Positions 26,801 to 35,081 are shown, counted from the stretch's first letter. The stretch is 64,000 nt of DNA from Kutzneria buriramensis (GCF_043575855.1 NZ_CP144375.1:2852001-2916000), one strand, 5' to 3'. Made by a program: numbers and translations. The notes: generated from the sequence alone by a model not told the origin.

Positions 26801-26909
26801 CCAACCGCTCCAGCCCGTCACCACGCCCTGCTGCGACGACCCGACGATCGAGCCACTCGACGAATGCCTCACAAGCCTGCTCCGGCGACTGGTCGTTGGT
26901 GCTGCGCAC
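23850..26909 (-). CDS. drmA: DISARM helicase DrmA
   Basis: The 1019-residue protein is an SF2 helicase of the DrmA type. Its N-terminal 350 residues are family-specific. Then come Walker A ATGGGKTE (about 386-393), a zinc cluster CPFC...C...C (about 496-524), a DEAH-type motif DELH (about 623-626), VASSATLTGYDRQ, and the C-terminal motifs ASSMLSHGVDVERLN and FIQTTARVGRRHPG. DrmA is shared by all DISARM classes and blocks incoming phage DNA together with DrmB. The GTG start shares a base with the stop of the sigma-factor gene, so its translation depends on that gene. It is 13 bases upstream of drmB. Confidence 0.9.
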   Translation of the reverse strand: MRSTNDQSPEQACEAFVEWLDRRVVAAGRGDGLERLEVAPAGTFWLGRLACEDEVRKGAGDERSERLDPCAIGIRLRPASGPPWSMTVTVRSRAWVQDPKDGPVPDKRWWRTDLVEEHVSVLTGTRGGAFGAKELADAFALVGAPGLTAEVRVDVEDWHQQTELVVQLVNTSPEKAKGLTDSHLYETQIEISGLMTVPFQLEALPDSFRYDRAVPAYGVNVGIDVPKPGVFRTSDTVSVQTHRPDYWNSAREKPDLSFATLATNPLPQLAALLDALAAYDDAHWSSAALDARQTADGWTAMMRAEADRSAAEVFAELDRLQNGLELMRTRSEILRAFQLMNEAIGLSARGYTDWRPFQIGFLLSTIRFLAEPEEEARYVDTVWFATGGGKTETYLGLLLTAAFFDRLTGKVLGVTAWSRFPLRLLSLQQTQRFADALAAAEVVRKERGVGGSEFSLGFLVGQGGTPNKIVPRPENDEDVTPASPGMPGKYQVLLRCPFCRDENLQMYFDRQRWKLEHRCTNPTCRMHRRALPVYVVDQEVFRFLPTVVVGTLDKAASIGLQQAMRGLVGPPQKVCSVPWHGFTYAERWKTPNGCLVPDCQGGPVLKPLPMDARRFAPSLRLQDELHLLRDSLGAVDSHYESLLDHLQSELCGSQTKIVASSATLTGYDRQVDVLYRRQGRVFPQPGPRPGESFWTVPAKQPLRRFVAVAPRGVTLEHVSDRTLDTLQHCIRDLLKDPTMVCAEAGVDPRHADMLISQYGTNVVYGTTLYDVEAAGRSLGSNNTVDGINVEQLTGQTDFDEVRGILERLEHPEDDFDERVHVVAASSMLSHGVDVERLNTMVMLGLPLTTAEFIQTTARVGRRHPGLVYVLHKIGRERDAQTFRHFGPYVRQGDRFVDAIPITRRSRRVLDLTIAGVVAARILMLLEPASRQRLSTPSRLRDYARNAGLIPAQEAATVAEVLGLDGAEDTLHKQQILDWLKAWFADLEDPTTKARFISELGPNPPMRSLRDVEATAPIHD

Positions 26910-28447
26910 TACCCCGTTCCTCCCCAGGTGATCGCCGGCCCGACCGGCTCCGAATCGTCCATGACGTATGCCCGCAACGAGGCTATGGATCTGTCCTGCC
27001 GGAGCATGTCCAAGGACTTCTTCTGAATCTGCCTTATGCGCTCGCGAGTCACGCCGAAGGATGCGCCAATCTCGTCCAGCGTCTCTTCGTCGCCCGTGCC
27101 GATGCCGAACCTGCGTTCCAGAATCTCGACCGCGCGGGCAGACAGCACCGCCGCGAGCCCACGCATCAGGTCCTCCCGCATCATGGCGTGGGCAACGATT
27201 TCCGCCGGATCGGCACGGCCGTCGCGATCTTCCTCGGCAGCCAGCACGTCGGACAGCCGGAGGTCCTCCCCGTCCCCCAAGAGATGGTCGAGGCTGACCA
27301 CGGACTGCACAAGATCGAGCACCGCTTGAACCTGCCCTGGCTCCATGCCAGTCGCATCCGCGACCTCAGCCAGACTGGGCTGACGGTCCAGCCGAGCGGC
27401 CAGCCTGGCGGCTGTTCTCCGGACCTTGCGTACCCGCTCGTAGACGTGGGCGGGAACACGGATCGTGTTCCCCTTGTCGGCGATACCACGTTCGATCGAT
27501 TGCCTGATCCACCACGTGGCATAGGTCGAGAACTTGAAGCCCTTCGACCCATCGAACTTGTCGGCCGCGTGCATCAGCCCCAGGTTGCCGTCTTGGATGC
27601 GGTCGGCGAAGTCCACGCCGGACGACTCGTAATGCCTTGCCTTGGCGATCGAGACCACCAACCGTAGGTTGGCGCACACCAGCTCAGCGTGGGCGCGTCG
27701 ACCTGCCTGGACCTGGGACCGCAAGCCTCGCCGGATGTCTGGCGCCAGCGTTCTGTCTCCAGCCTCGTCGAGTTCCCCTTGGGCCGCGGCACCCTGCGAG
27801 ATCAACGACCACAATTCGACCTCTCGCGGGCCGTCGATCAACGCAAAACGGCCGATTGCCCGCAGGTACTGTCCGACTGCATCGCCTTGGTACTCGTCCC
27901 TCTGCTCGGCGGCCCGCATCGGTCGCGGGCCAGTAGGATCGGGTAGCTCGACTCTTGCATCGGTCAACAGATCCAAGAGCTCGCAATACTGGTCAGGTAG
28001 GAGCCCTCGGGTACTCGCGAGAAGCGCGACGTCCGCTCGAGTGAGGTGTCCTCCTCGGCGTGACCAATCCCCCAGCAAATCGTCGAAGGCCCGACCCACG
28101 AGGTCAGTCACGGCCCGCAGGGGAGGCGCCTCTGGCTCCTCCCGGAACATCCAGGCGAGGTCGCCGTCTGGCACCACAATTTGGGCCTCCTCCGGTACCT
28201 CACTCAGCACGACCTCCGCGCCGGTCGCACCGGGATCGGGTGAGGCAGCATCGTCCTGACTCAATGCGACCAGCAGAACGTCGATGTCGCGGTGGGTCAG
28301 GCCCTGCCGGGTCGCGAACTCGGACAGAAACTGCCGGCCTGTGCCTCCATCGTGAGTCTGGCGAATCGCACGCAGTTCATCCACCAGTTCGCCAACACGC
28401 GCCTCGTTCGATGTTCGACAGGTCGAGGCTCGTGTCGGGGTCGCCAT
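26909..28447 (-). CDS. RpoD-like sigma-70 factor at the head of the DISARM-like operon
   Basis: The ATG at 28447 follows GGTGGAGG at good spacing and gives 512 residues; a GTG at 28459 is less likely. The protein has region 1.2 (DAVGQYLRAIGRFALID, 189-205), region 2 (LRLVVSIAKARHY to KFSTYATWWIRQSI, about 261-318), region 3 (about 330-410) and region 4 (ERRFGIG...ASFGVTRERIRQIQKKS, about 445-478). The N-terminal 180 residues hold two stretches like region 1.1 (near 38-62 and 132-168). This is the build of a primary (group 1/2) sigma factor, not an ECF. Its stop overlaps the drmA start. It may direct RNA polymerase to the defence operon itself or to phage-response genes; that is inference. Confidence 0.85.
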   Translation of the reverse strand: MATPTRASTCRTSNEARVGELVDELRAIRQTHDGGTGRQFLSEFATRQGLTHRDIDVLLVALSQDDAASPDPGATGAEVVLSEVPEEAQIVVPDGDLAWMFREEPEAPPLRAVTDLVGRAFDDLLGDWSRRGGHLTRADVALLASTRGLLPDQYCELLDLLTDARVELPDPTGPRPMRAAEQRDEYQGDAVGQYLRAIGRFALIDGPREVELWSLISQGAAAQGELDEAGDRTLAPDIRRGLRSQVQAGRRAHAELVCANLRLVVSIAKARHYESSGVDFADRIQDGNLGLMHAADKFDGSKGFKFSTYATWWIRQSIERGIADKGNTIRVPAHVYERVRKVRRTAARLAARLDRQPSLAEVADATGMEPGQVQAVLDLVQSVVSLDHLLGDGEDLRLSDVLAAEEDRDGRADPAEIVAHAMMREDLMRGLAAVLSARAVEILERRFGIGTGDEETLDEIGASFGVTRERIRQIQKKSLDMLRQDRSIASLRAYVMDDSEPVGPAITWGGTG

Positions 28448-28476
28448 GGCCACCTCCACCGTCTCAGGGAGAGCCC

Positions 28477-28482
28477 ATCATA
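28477..28482 (-). promoter_or_regulatory. Candidate -10 box for the sigma factor/DISARM operon
   Basis: On the minus strand the hexamer TATGAT lies about 30 bases upstream of the sigma-factor ATG, with GGTGGAGG between them. Five of six bases match the actinobacterial -10 consensus. No convincing TTGACA box sits 16-18 bases further upstream, so if real it may need an activator or the operon's own sigma factor. Confidence 0.35.
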
Positions 28483-28699
28483 GGAAACGCGCACATCGAC
28501 AATCGTGCAGACGAACAGGTACCGAATCATGATCGGTGCCCACTGCGCCGCCGTTACTCGTTCGAGGGACTCGTCTCCTCAGCAGCTGGGCTGACCCGAG
28601 CTCGGCGCGGAGCGCGTCACGAGCGAGCCCCTTGCTGGCCACCTTCTGGACTCGGTGTCGGTCCCACTCCACGATCATAGATCCACTACAGTCTCGACC

Positions 28700-29827
28700 A
28701 TGGCAGCCCGACGCTACAAGATCTCTGCAGTCGATCTCTTCTGTGGCGTTGGAGGACTGTCCTACGGTCTACGGGAGGCAGGCATCCGCATCGCCGCGGG
28801 CGTCGACCTCGATCCTGCCTGCGCGTACCCCTTTCGTACCAACATCCGGGCACCGTTCCATCAGCAGGACATCTGCGACCTTACGGCCGACGAGCTCGCG
28901 GCGATGTGGCCCGCCAACACCGATATCCGCGTCCTGGCCGGCTGCGCTCCGTGTCAACCGTTCTCGTCCTACCGGCGTGGCGTCGACACTTCACAGGAGC
29001 GGCAGTGGCCGTTGGTCGACGAGGTACGCCGATTGGTTGAACGGACAAAGCCGCACGTGGTCACGATGGAGAACGTTCCTCGCATAGCGAGTGCCTCGAT
29101 CTTCAAGAACTTCGTTTCTCGGCTCCAGAAGCTGGGGTACCACGTCGACATCAAGTCGTGCTATTGCCCAGAGTATGGCGTTCCCCAGCACCGCAGGCGG
29201 TTGGTTCTTCTGGCCTCGCGGCTAGGCGAGATCGTCGCACCGAAGGGCATTGTCAGTTCAGCTGAGTACGCCACCGTACGCCAGGCCATCTACGATCTTC
29301 CTCCATTGTCTCACGGGCAGGCGCACCCCCATGACCGCCTCCACAAGAGCCGCTATATGACTGAGATCAATCTCAAACGCATCAAGCGGTCCACACCTGG
29401 TGGCACCTGGGAAGAATGGCCCGAGGAACTACGAGCTCCATGCCATCGCAAGGCGTCGGGGTCGACCTTCCGCAACGTCTACGCACGCATGACATGGGAC
29501 GATCCGTCTCCCACGATCACCACCATGGCGTACAACTTCGGCACGGGCCGTTTCGGCCATCCCGAGCAGGATCGCGCCCTCACTTTGCGAGAAGCAGCTA
29601 ACCTGCAAAGCTTCCCACCAGATTACGAGTTTGTTGCCCCAGAAGAGCCGGTCCAGTTCGCTCCGCTCGGCAGACTGATCGGCAACGCCGTGCCACCCCG
29701 ACTCGCCAAAGCCATCGGGACCGCGATCGTGGATCATGTCAAGGCGATCATGCGTGCTTCGGCCGGCGCAGCGGAAGCCCAGCGAACTAACCGACGAGTT
29801 ACGCGATCGACAAGCCGCAACGCCTGA
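28700..29827 (+). CDS. C5-cytosine DNA methyltransferase
   Basis: The 375-residue protein has the C5-methyltransferase motifs in order: FCGVGGLSYGLREAG (motif I, 14-28), the Pro-Cys loop GCAPCQPFSSY with catalytic Cys85, MENVPRIA (motif VI), QHRRRLVLLAS (motif VIII), a variable target-recognition region, and NLQSFP...IGNAVPP near the end. It methylates cytosine within an unknown site. The ATG at 28700 has no ribosome site. A TACAGT hexamer at 28687-28692 could place the transcript start at the ATG, giving a leaderless mRNA. It diverges from the sigma-factor gene. In class 2 DISARM a C5 enzyme (DrmMII) does the self-marking. Here it coexists with an adenine methylase and with vsr. Confidence 0.9.
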   Translation: MAARRYKISAVDLFCGVGGLSYGLREAGIRIAAGVDLDPACAYPFRTNIRAPFHQQDICDLTADELAAMWPANTDIRVLAGCAPCQPFSSYRRGVDTSQERQWPLVDEVRRLVERTKPHVVTMENVPRIASASIFKNFVSRLQKLGYHVDIKSCYCPEYGVPQHRRRLVLLASRLGEIVAPKGIVSSAEYATVRQAIYDLPPLSHGQAHPHDRLHKSRYMTEINLKRIKRSTPGGTWEEWPEELRAPCHRKASGSTFRNVYARMTWDDPSPTITTMAYNFGTGRFGHPEQDRALTLREAANLQSFPPDYEFVAPEEPVQFAPLGRLIGNAVPPRLAKAIGTAIVDHVKAIMRASAGAAEAQRTNRRVTRSTSRNA

Positions 29828-30331
29828 TCCTCTCCCGTGACGACGGCGCAACTTGCCCGCAGCAGGTCAGTGCGCGGGTGGCCTTGCGGGTGCAGCGCCC
29901 GCGTTGACCGGCGCAGAGCAGCTGGCTGAAGTGCTACGCCAGTTTACGGGACACGTCGAGTGTGGCCCGATAGCGATCATGAGCAGCCTTTCTACCCCAG
30001 ACTTAATCTCCGCAAATCAGCCTTACCAGAGACTCCCCGCCCCTTTACCAGGGGACCCGGTCAGCGGAGCGTCCGTCTATGCGGCTCACGTTTGCGCCAT
30101 CGGTGTTCGACTGCAGATTTTGCTGAGGTCAGCTCGATCGAAACCGCGATAATCACGCGTCACCTGCTCGCCGCGCGGCGTGGCGCAGGGCGAAGCTTGC
30201 GGCGACATTTTCTTCGCCATCCCGGTCGACGCCGAGATTCGACACGTACCAGACTCGCTTGGCGCGGCCCATTGCAAGCAAAGATCAGCCAAATTTCTCA
30301 TTCGATCGTTGCCAGTCCGCGGCAGCGGGAT
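29828..30331 (+). other. Non-coding stretch between the DISARM-like island and the integrative remnant
   Basis: About 500 bases hold no gene I can support. The base composition is less GC-biased, with runs such as ATTTTGCTGAGG and CCAAATTTCTCATTC. A minus-strand frame of about 70 codons at 30086-30301 has internal ATGs but no recognised family and no good ribosome site. No tRNA cloverleaf, clear terminator or attachment core was seen. It may hold promoters or a small RNA, or be the junction of two mobile segments. Confidence 0.4.
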
Positions 30332-30997
30332 TCATTCGACCAGGCGCCACCGCCGCAACACTTTGCGGCCGTAATTGTTCGTGCCGGCGATTCGGTCCAA
30401 CTCCGCGCCGGTCGGCATACGGCCCTTGGACCTTTCGGCCACGTAGTACGCCCACATGCGCTGTTCGGCGGTCGGCTCGGCCGGCGGGCGAGACGGCTCC
30501 GAAACGGCCGCGAGACGCACGACCTGGCCGGTCTCGCGCTTGATCTCCTCCATGTCTTCGGTCTCGGCGGTGGTCTCGCTCGTGGTCTCGAAGCGGTGCC
30601 GCTTGAGCGCACGGTTGAGGAGTTCGACGGCCAGCAGGAGTGCAAGCGGCGGACAGGCGGCGACCGCGATGGCGAACACATTCAGCTCTGGAGCCGAGGC
30701 GATGTTGGCGCAAAGCGAGAGCACGATGCCGAAAGCGAAAGCCAGCCAAGCGGCCCAGCGGCCGGTGGTTTGGTGACCGTGGTTGGTCTTCCACAGCTCG
30801 ACCGTGGCCATGGTCAGCAAGCCATCGACGATCAGAGGCCAGATCGCGGCGGTGGTCTCGTCGGCACCGAACCTCAAGGCGAAATCGCGACCATGTCGGT
30901 ACGAGGCGTATGCCGCGCCGAGCGCGACCAGGGCGGTGCAGACGCACTGCACCCACAGCGTGCGGTCCCATCGAACCGGGGATGCCGTGGCGCTCAC
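30332..30997 (-). CDS. DUF2637 membrane protein of an integrative element
   Basis: The 221-residue protein has four hydrophobic helices in its first 125 residues (for example WVQCVCTALVALGAAYASY and AAIWPLIVDGLLTMATVEL). They are followed by an acidic linker and a C-terminal helix-turn-helix-like end, PTGAELDRIAGTNNYGRKV. This is the layout of DUF2637 proteins, which are common in actinomycete plasmids and integrative-conjugative elements and related to Spd-type spread proteins. It sits in the inner membrane and may help intermycelial transfer. Its ATG overlaps the stop of the zinc-ribbon gene upstream (ATGA), so the three remnant genes form a coupled unit. Confidence 0.75.
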   Translation of the reverse strand: MSATASPVRWDRTLWVQCVCTALVALGAAYASYRHGRDFALRFGADETTAAIWPLIVDGLLTMATVELWKTNHGHQTTGRWAAWLAFAFGIVLSLCANIASAPELNVFAIAVAACPPLALLLAVELLNRALKRHRFETTSETTAETEDMEEIKRETGQVVRLAAVSEPSRPPAEPTAEQRMWAYYVAERSKGRMPTGAELDRIAGTNNYGRKVLRRWRLVE

Positions 30998-31623
30998 CGC
31001 AGCACACCTCCCGCCGCACGCTGCGCGTCGTCCGTGCGGCAGCCGACGCAGACAAACACCTGTGATCCGGTCACCGACCGGCCCACCGGCACGTGCGGGA
31101 TGCGGACGCGGAGGTAGTCAGCTCCACACACCACGCAGGCCAGCCCGTCGGCCTGGAGTGCGCTCAGCCCCATGATGGTCGTATTCGGATTCGCCGCCGG
31201 CTCGCCGATCCGCCGTGCGCACTTCGACGCTGCGCGTTCCAGGTCGTCACGCGAGGCTGGCTGTCCCGCGTTCGGCTCGACGGGCAGCGTGACCAGGCCC
31301 TCCTGGTAGGGCAGGCCGGTGAAGACCTTGACCGGCAGCCCGTCGGCGGTCTGGCCCAGCACCGAGACCACCCGTTGGGTACCGCAGGCGGTCCGCCAGA
31401 AATCGGCGGTCGGGTCGCGCAGCGAATCGTGCCACACCAACAGGTCACGTAGCTCCTGGTCCGGCTCGCCGAGTAGGAACAGGCGAACGCGCTGCCAGAC
31501 ACGATCTACGGCGATTGTGTGTGGCTCGGGCAGGTAGCGGTGCCGACGGAGATGCCGAGCTACCAGCAGTAAGGCGTCCAGTCGGTGCGACTCGGCCATT
31601 TCGAACGAGGCAGGCGTGCTCAT
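30994..31623 (-). CDS. Zinc-ribbon hypothetical protein, 209 aa, of the integrative remnant
   Basis: No known family is recognised. The N-terminal half is helical, with conserved-looking acidic and tryptophan positions. The C-terminus holds two Cys pairs, CVVCGAD (about residue 162) and CVGCRTDD (about 195), which could form a zinc ribbon. It overlaps the recombinase stop upstream and the DUF2637 start downstream by four bases each, a sign of an intact small operon in the element from which it came. A role in element maintenance or transfer is possible from position only. Confidence 0.6.
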   Translation of the reverse strand: MSTPASFEMAESHRLDALLLVARHLRRHRYLPEPHTIAVDRVWQRVRLFLLGEPDQELRDLLVWHDSLRDPTADFWRTACGTQRVVSVLGQTADGLPVKVFTGLPYQEGLVTLPVEPNAGQPASRDDLERAASKCARRIGEPAANPNTTIMGLSALQADGLACVVCGADYLRVRIPHVPVGRSVTGSQVFVCVGCRTDDAQRAAGGVLR

Positions 31624-32849
31624 CGGGCACCACCGTCCGGACGACGGCGACGACGCGTGATCTCCAGGGTGGCGGAAACCAGCAGTTCACAGCGGGTACG
31701 GGTTCGTGCGGATGGAGTCTGGTTCGTGCCGGGGGCACCAGCAGCATTCACACCAACGTTGACCTGCAGGTTCGCAGGTCCAGCATCCTCCTGGCGCGGC
31801 GGCGCTTCAAGTGGCGCTTGTTCCGCGACCGCTACAAGGGCGCCTATACCGTCCCCGGGAAGCGTGAGTTCAATCATCGCGTTGTCCGCTTCGTGGGCGA
31901 CGTGGAGCCGGAGCTTGGTGAGCTCGTACAGCCGAGCGCGCAGGTCAGGCGGCAGTCGGTCGAGGTTCATCGCCAAGTGCGGGAGAAGCTCGACGACCGA
32001 GAGGTCGTCGGCTGTGGGGGCACTTGGCGATTCGGATTCGCTCTGGTCGAGCGCGGTGATCTGGTCCAGCACCTGCTGGTGGTCGGCGATCAGTGTGTTG
32101 TAGCGCTCGCGAAGCCCTCGAGTGAACGGGTCTGTCGGATCAGCGTTCTCAGCCTGGCTGAGCAGGTTGTCCTGCCGGCGTAGCAGATCGGCCGCCTGCT
32201 TCTGCAGTCGAGAGCGCCGTTCGGCGCGTTCGGTCTGCTCGCGTACATCTGCCTGCTGGAGGCCGCCAGTGAGGACCTGCATGCGCCGATGGCCAAACAG
32301 ACACTCCTGGTAGGCCGTGTTGATCGCAGCCAGCAGCGCGTCCTCTCGAATGTAGACGGTCCCGGGATGGTCACCGAACTTGTCCAGCCGGCCACAGTTG
32401 TTGTCCTTCGGCCAGCACCGGTAATAGCTATGGCCGCGATGCCGATGCCCCAGCATGCGACGTTCGCAGCGGCACAGCACCCGTCCCCGAAGCTCGTAGA
32501 CGTGCTTGGTGTTCGGGTGACGGTTCTGCCCGCTGCCGTCGCGTGAGCCGCGCTTGGCCGTCCTGCGGGTGGTGAGCTCGTCGAACATCCACTTAGGAAT
32601 CAGTGGCTCGTGGGCAGGTTCGGTCGACCAGACCCACATCTCCGGCGGGTTGTAGACACCGGTTCCCCCGCGGCTGCGGCGGGCGCGACGGTTGTAGACC
32701 TGGCAGCCGGTGTACTTCGGATTCTTCAGCACGTCGGCTACCGAGGACTTCGCCCACGCTCCCCTGGCGCGACCGTCGCCCGGTGGTTCAGGTGGCGGGT
32801 GCGCCTCGAGATCGAGGTTGAGGCGCTCTGCGATCGTGCCGAAGCCCAC
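31620..32849 (-). pseudogene. Large serine recombinase lacking its catalytic domain
   Basis: The 409-residue frame begins at GFGTIAERLN, which in intact large serine recombinases lies after the resolvase catalytic domain. What remains is the recombinase DNA-binding domain (SSVADVLKNPKYTGCQVYNRRAR), the zinc ribbon (LRGRVLCRCERRML...YRCWPKDNNCGRLD) and the coiled-coil-bearing C-terminal domain (about 195-330). The catalytic Ser and the first 150-200 residues are missing. An in-frame TGA lies four codons before the GTG, so the break is sharp at about 32.85 kb. Such enzymes integrate phages and conjugative elements. This one cannot act alone. Part of it recurs at 47.2 kb. Confidence 0.85.
31727..32203 (-). 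repeat. Direct repeat copy 1: 3' part of the serine recombinase
   Basis: This 477-base block aligns without gaps to 47228-47704. I counted about two dozen substitutions by hand, so it is roughly 95% identical. Both copies lie on the same strand, 15,501 bases apart. This copy is inside the longer, open recombinase frame and is the likely parent. Confidence 0.92.
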
Positions 32850-32999
32850 GGCTGGCGATCATGCCCTGCCCGTCACGCGCCCGTTGCCGCAGGTCGGACG
32901 CGTGAACCGACTTCTGGAACCCCACAGGCCGCCGTGTGCCCGGTCACCTCCCTTCGGTTCTCATGCCCCTCCCGGCCAGCACTCAACTCTCACCCAAGA

Positions 33000-33031
33000 T
33001 GATGAATCCATCATTATTGACAGAATCATCA
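33000..33031 (+). promoter_or_regulatory. Tandem TetR-type operator before the DyP/catalase operon
   Basis: TGATGAATCCATCA at 33000-33013 is one base from a perfect palindrome. A weaker second box, TGACAGAATCATCA, begins exactly 18 bases later at 33018. The same pair with the same spacing stands before the dioxygenase operon at 37.82 kb. The boxes lie about 70 bases upstream of the first ATG of the peroxidase operon, where a repressor would block transcription. Confidence 0.65.
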
Positions 33032-33101
33032 CCGTGGCGTTGACTGTGCCGGCAGGCCGCGCCGGCTGACCGGCAGGCACAGACGCACGAGGAGACGCGC
33101 C

Positions 33102-33710
33102 ATGGGCGAGCACGACATCCAGACCAGATTCCAGGAACTTCCGGCCGCCGTTCGCGAGAAGGTCGACACGGTGCTGACGGACGCGAAGATCGCGGTCAAG
33201 CTGAAGATCGCGGAGATCCTGGCCGACCCGGCCGAGCACGCCGAGCACGCCGTCACCACCGCCGGCCGAGTCGGCGCGAAGAGTGGTGAGGTCTCGGAGC
33301 TGACAGCCATCATGCCGCTCAAGCCCAACGGGGCGGAGCGGTTGAGGAAGTTCTTCACGCTGGTCGGCGGCAACCTCGCCGGCGCGGGTCAGGTCGGCAC
33401 GCTGCACAACATGCGGTTCGTGTTCCTGGACAACGACACCAAGCTGCTGTTCGCGACCGCCTACGACGGCGAGTGGGACCCCTACATCGACGACTTCGCC
33501 ACCAAGATCCCGGAGTTCATGGATTACCTCTTCGGCAACGTGGAGGGCTGGCCGGGCATCACCTCGCCCGCCGTGAAGGACTTCATCACCCAGCACCAGA
33601 TCCCGGCGGAGGCCTGGTTCGTGTCCCACCCGAACATCACCGTCGCCGAGGCCAACCGGCTCAAGCGGCAGGACGCCGCAGTGCAGACCTTCGTCGACGC
33701 CCTCAACTGA
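33102..33710 (+). CDS. Peroxidase-operon hypothetical protein, 202 aa
   Basis: The ATG follows GAGGAGA. The first 75 residues are helical and charged. The second half has TLHNMRFVFLDNDTKLLF, AYDGEWDPYIDDFATKIPEFMDYLF and a tail with AWFVSHPNITVAEANRLKR. The pattern of a short strand with aromatic residues followed by DGEWDPYIDDF is one I associate with proteins encoded beside or fused to DyP-type peroxidases, but I cannot name a defined function. There is no signal peptide. It is the first gene of the operon with the DyP peroxidase (13 bases on) and the catalase-like protein, under the TetR-type operator, so a role in peroxide- or lipid-radical handling is inferred. Confidence 0.65.
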   Translation: MGEHDIQTRFQELPAAVREKVDTVLTDAKIAVKLKIAEILADPAEHAEHAVTTAGRVGAKSGEVSELTAIMPLKPNGAERLRKFFTLVGGNLAGAGQVGTLHNMRFVFLDNDTKLLFATAYDGEWDPYIDDFATKIPEFMDYLFGNVEGWPGITSPAVKDFITQHQIPAEAWFVSHPNITVAEANRLKRQDAAVQTFVDALN

Positions 33711-33723
33711 GCGAGGACCGACG

Positions 33724-35055
33724 GTGGAACTGTTCCGACGCCGCACCCGGCGCCCGACGTTGGACCTGGACGACATCCAGGCGACGGTGCTGCGCGCCCG
33801 GCCCGAACCCTACTTCGGCACGCACGCGATCATCGAGATCACCGACCAGGCAGCCGGCAGGCAACTGCTGCGGAGGCTGGCGCCCCTGGTGAGCTCCGCG
33901 GCCCGGTGGGACGAACCGCGATCATCCTGGATGGCACTGGCCATCAGCTACGCCGGACTGGTGGCACTCGGCGTGCCGCAGGACTCGCTGGAGTCGTTCC
34001 CGGCCAACTTCCGGGCCGGCATGGCCGCGCGCGCCGACCGGCTTCGCGACACCGGGCCGAACGCGCCGCAGCACTGGGAAGCGCCGTGGGGCAGCGGGCG
34101 GGCCCACCTGGCGGTGAGCGTCTACGCCGACAACGAAGACGACTGGCGCGGCACCATGGCCGGCTACGAGCGGCAGTTGCAGGATTTGGCCGGTGTGCGG
34201 CTGCTGTCGCATCAGGACTTCGGGGCGACCGGGTTCAACGTGTTCGGCTACCGGGACGGGTTCTCCCAGCCAGTGGTCGAGGGCAGCGGCGCCGAGCCGC
34301 TCCCCGGTGACGGGCGGCCGATCAAGGCGGGCGAGTTCGTGCTGGGCTACCCGAGCGAGACCGGCCAGCCGCTCCCCATGCCCACCCCCGATGTGTTGGG
34401 CCGCAACGGAACCTATGTCGTGTTCCGCAAATACCACTCGCACGTGGCCACGTTCAACCGCTACCTCCGGGACAACGCCAGCACCGAGGAGGACCGGGAG
34501 CTGCTGGCGGCCAAGCTGGTCGGCCGCTGGCGCAGCGGCGCGCCCCTGGCCCTCACGCCGGAGCAGGACGACCCCGCTGTGGGCGCGGACCCGCGGCGAA
34601 TCAACGATTTCGACTACACCGACGACCCCCGTGGGTTGCGTACCCCGCTGGGCTCGCACATCCGCCGGATGAATCCCCGCTCGACGAAGCTGGAGACCCT
34701 CAGCGACGTCAACATCCGCCGCATCATCCGGCGTTCCACCTCGTTCGGCGAACCTGTCGTCCCGACCGTGCTCACCGCCGACGGCGCCGATCGCGGCCTG
34801 GACTTCATCGCCCTGGGCGCACGAGCGATCGACAACGTCGAGTTCCTCCAGAGCGAATGGGTCAACTCCGGCAACTTCGTCGGGCTGGGCAAGGAGAAGG
34901 ATCCCATGATCTCGTTGCAGGACAAGGGCGCGTACTTCACCGTGCCCGGCAGTCCCCCACGCCGGGTGCACGGCATCCAGAGCTTCAACACGCTACGCGG
35001 CGGCGAGTACCTGTTCATGCCCAGCCTATCCGCCATCCACTGGCTGGCCGGCTGA
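33724..35055 (+). CDS. DyP-type heme peroxidase
   Basis: The 443-residue protein starts at a GTG after GAGGA. It carries the DyP signature around GYRDGFSQPVVEG (175-187), where the Asp and a downstream Arg form the distal peroxidase site. Further on are FRKYHSHVATFNRYL, with a His able to act as a heme ligand, then the long C-terminal half ending in GEYLFMPSLSAIHWL. There is no Tat signal, so the enzyme is cytoplasmic or encapsulated. DyP enzymes oxidise bulky aromatics and dyes with H2O2. The neighbouring catalase-like gene and shared operator suggest co-expression during oxidant or aromatic stress. Confidence 0.87.
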   Translation: MELFRRRTRRPTLDLDDIQATVLRARPEPYFGTHAIIEITDQAAGRQLLRRLAPLVSSAARWDEPRSSWMALAISYAGLVALGVPQDSLESFPANFRAGMAARADRLRDTGPNAPQHWEAPWGSGRAHLAVSVYADNEDDWRGTMAGYERQLQDLAGVRLLSHQDFGATGFNVFGYRDGFSQPVVEGSGAEPLPGDGRPIKAGEFVLGYPSETGQPLPMPTPDVLGRNGTYVVFRKYHSHVATFNRYLRDNASTEEDRELLAAKLVGRWRSGAPLALTPEQDDPAVGADPRRINDFDYTDDPRGLRTPLGSHIRRMNPRSTKLETLSDVNIRRIIRRSTSFGEPVVPTVLTADGADRGLDFIALGARAIDNVEFLQSEWVNSGNFVGLGKEKDPMISLQDKGAYFTVPGSPPRRVHGIQSFNTLRGGEYLFMPSLSAIHWLAG

Positions 35056-35081
35056 CACCGCGCCTGTTCTTCGGAGTCCTC

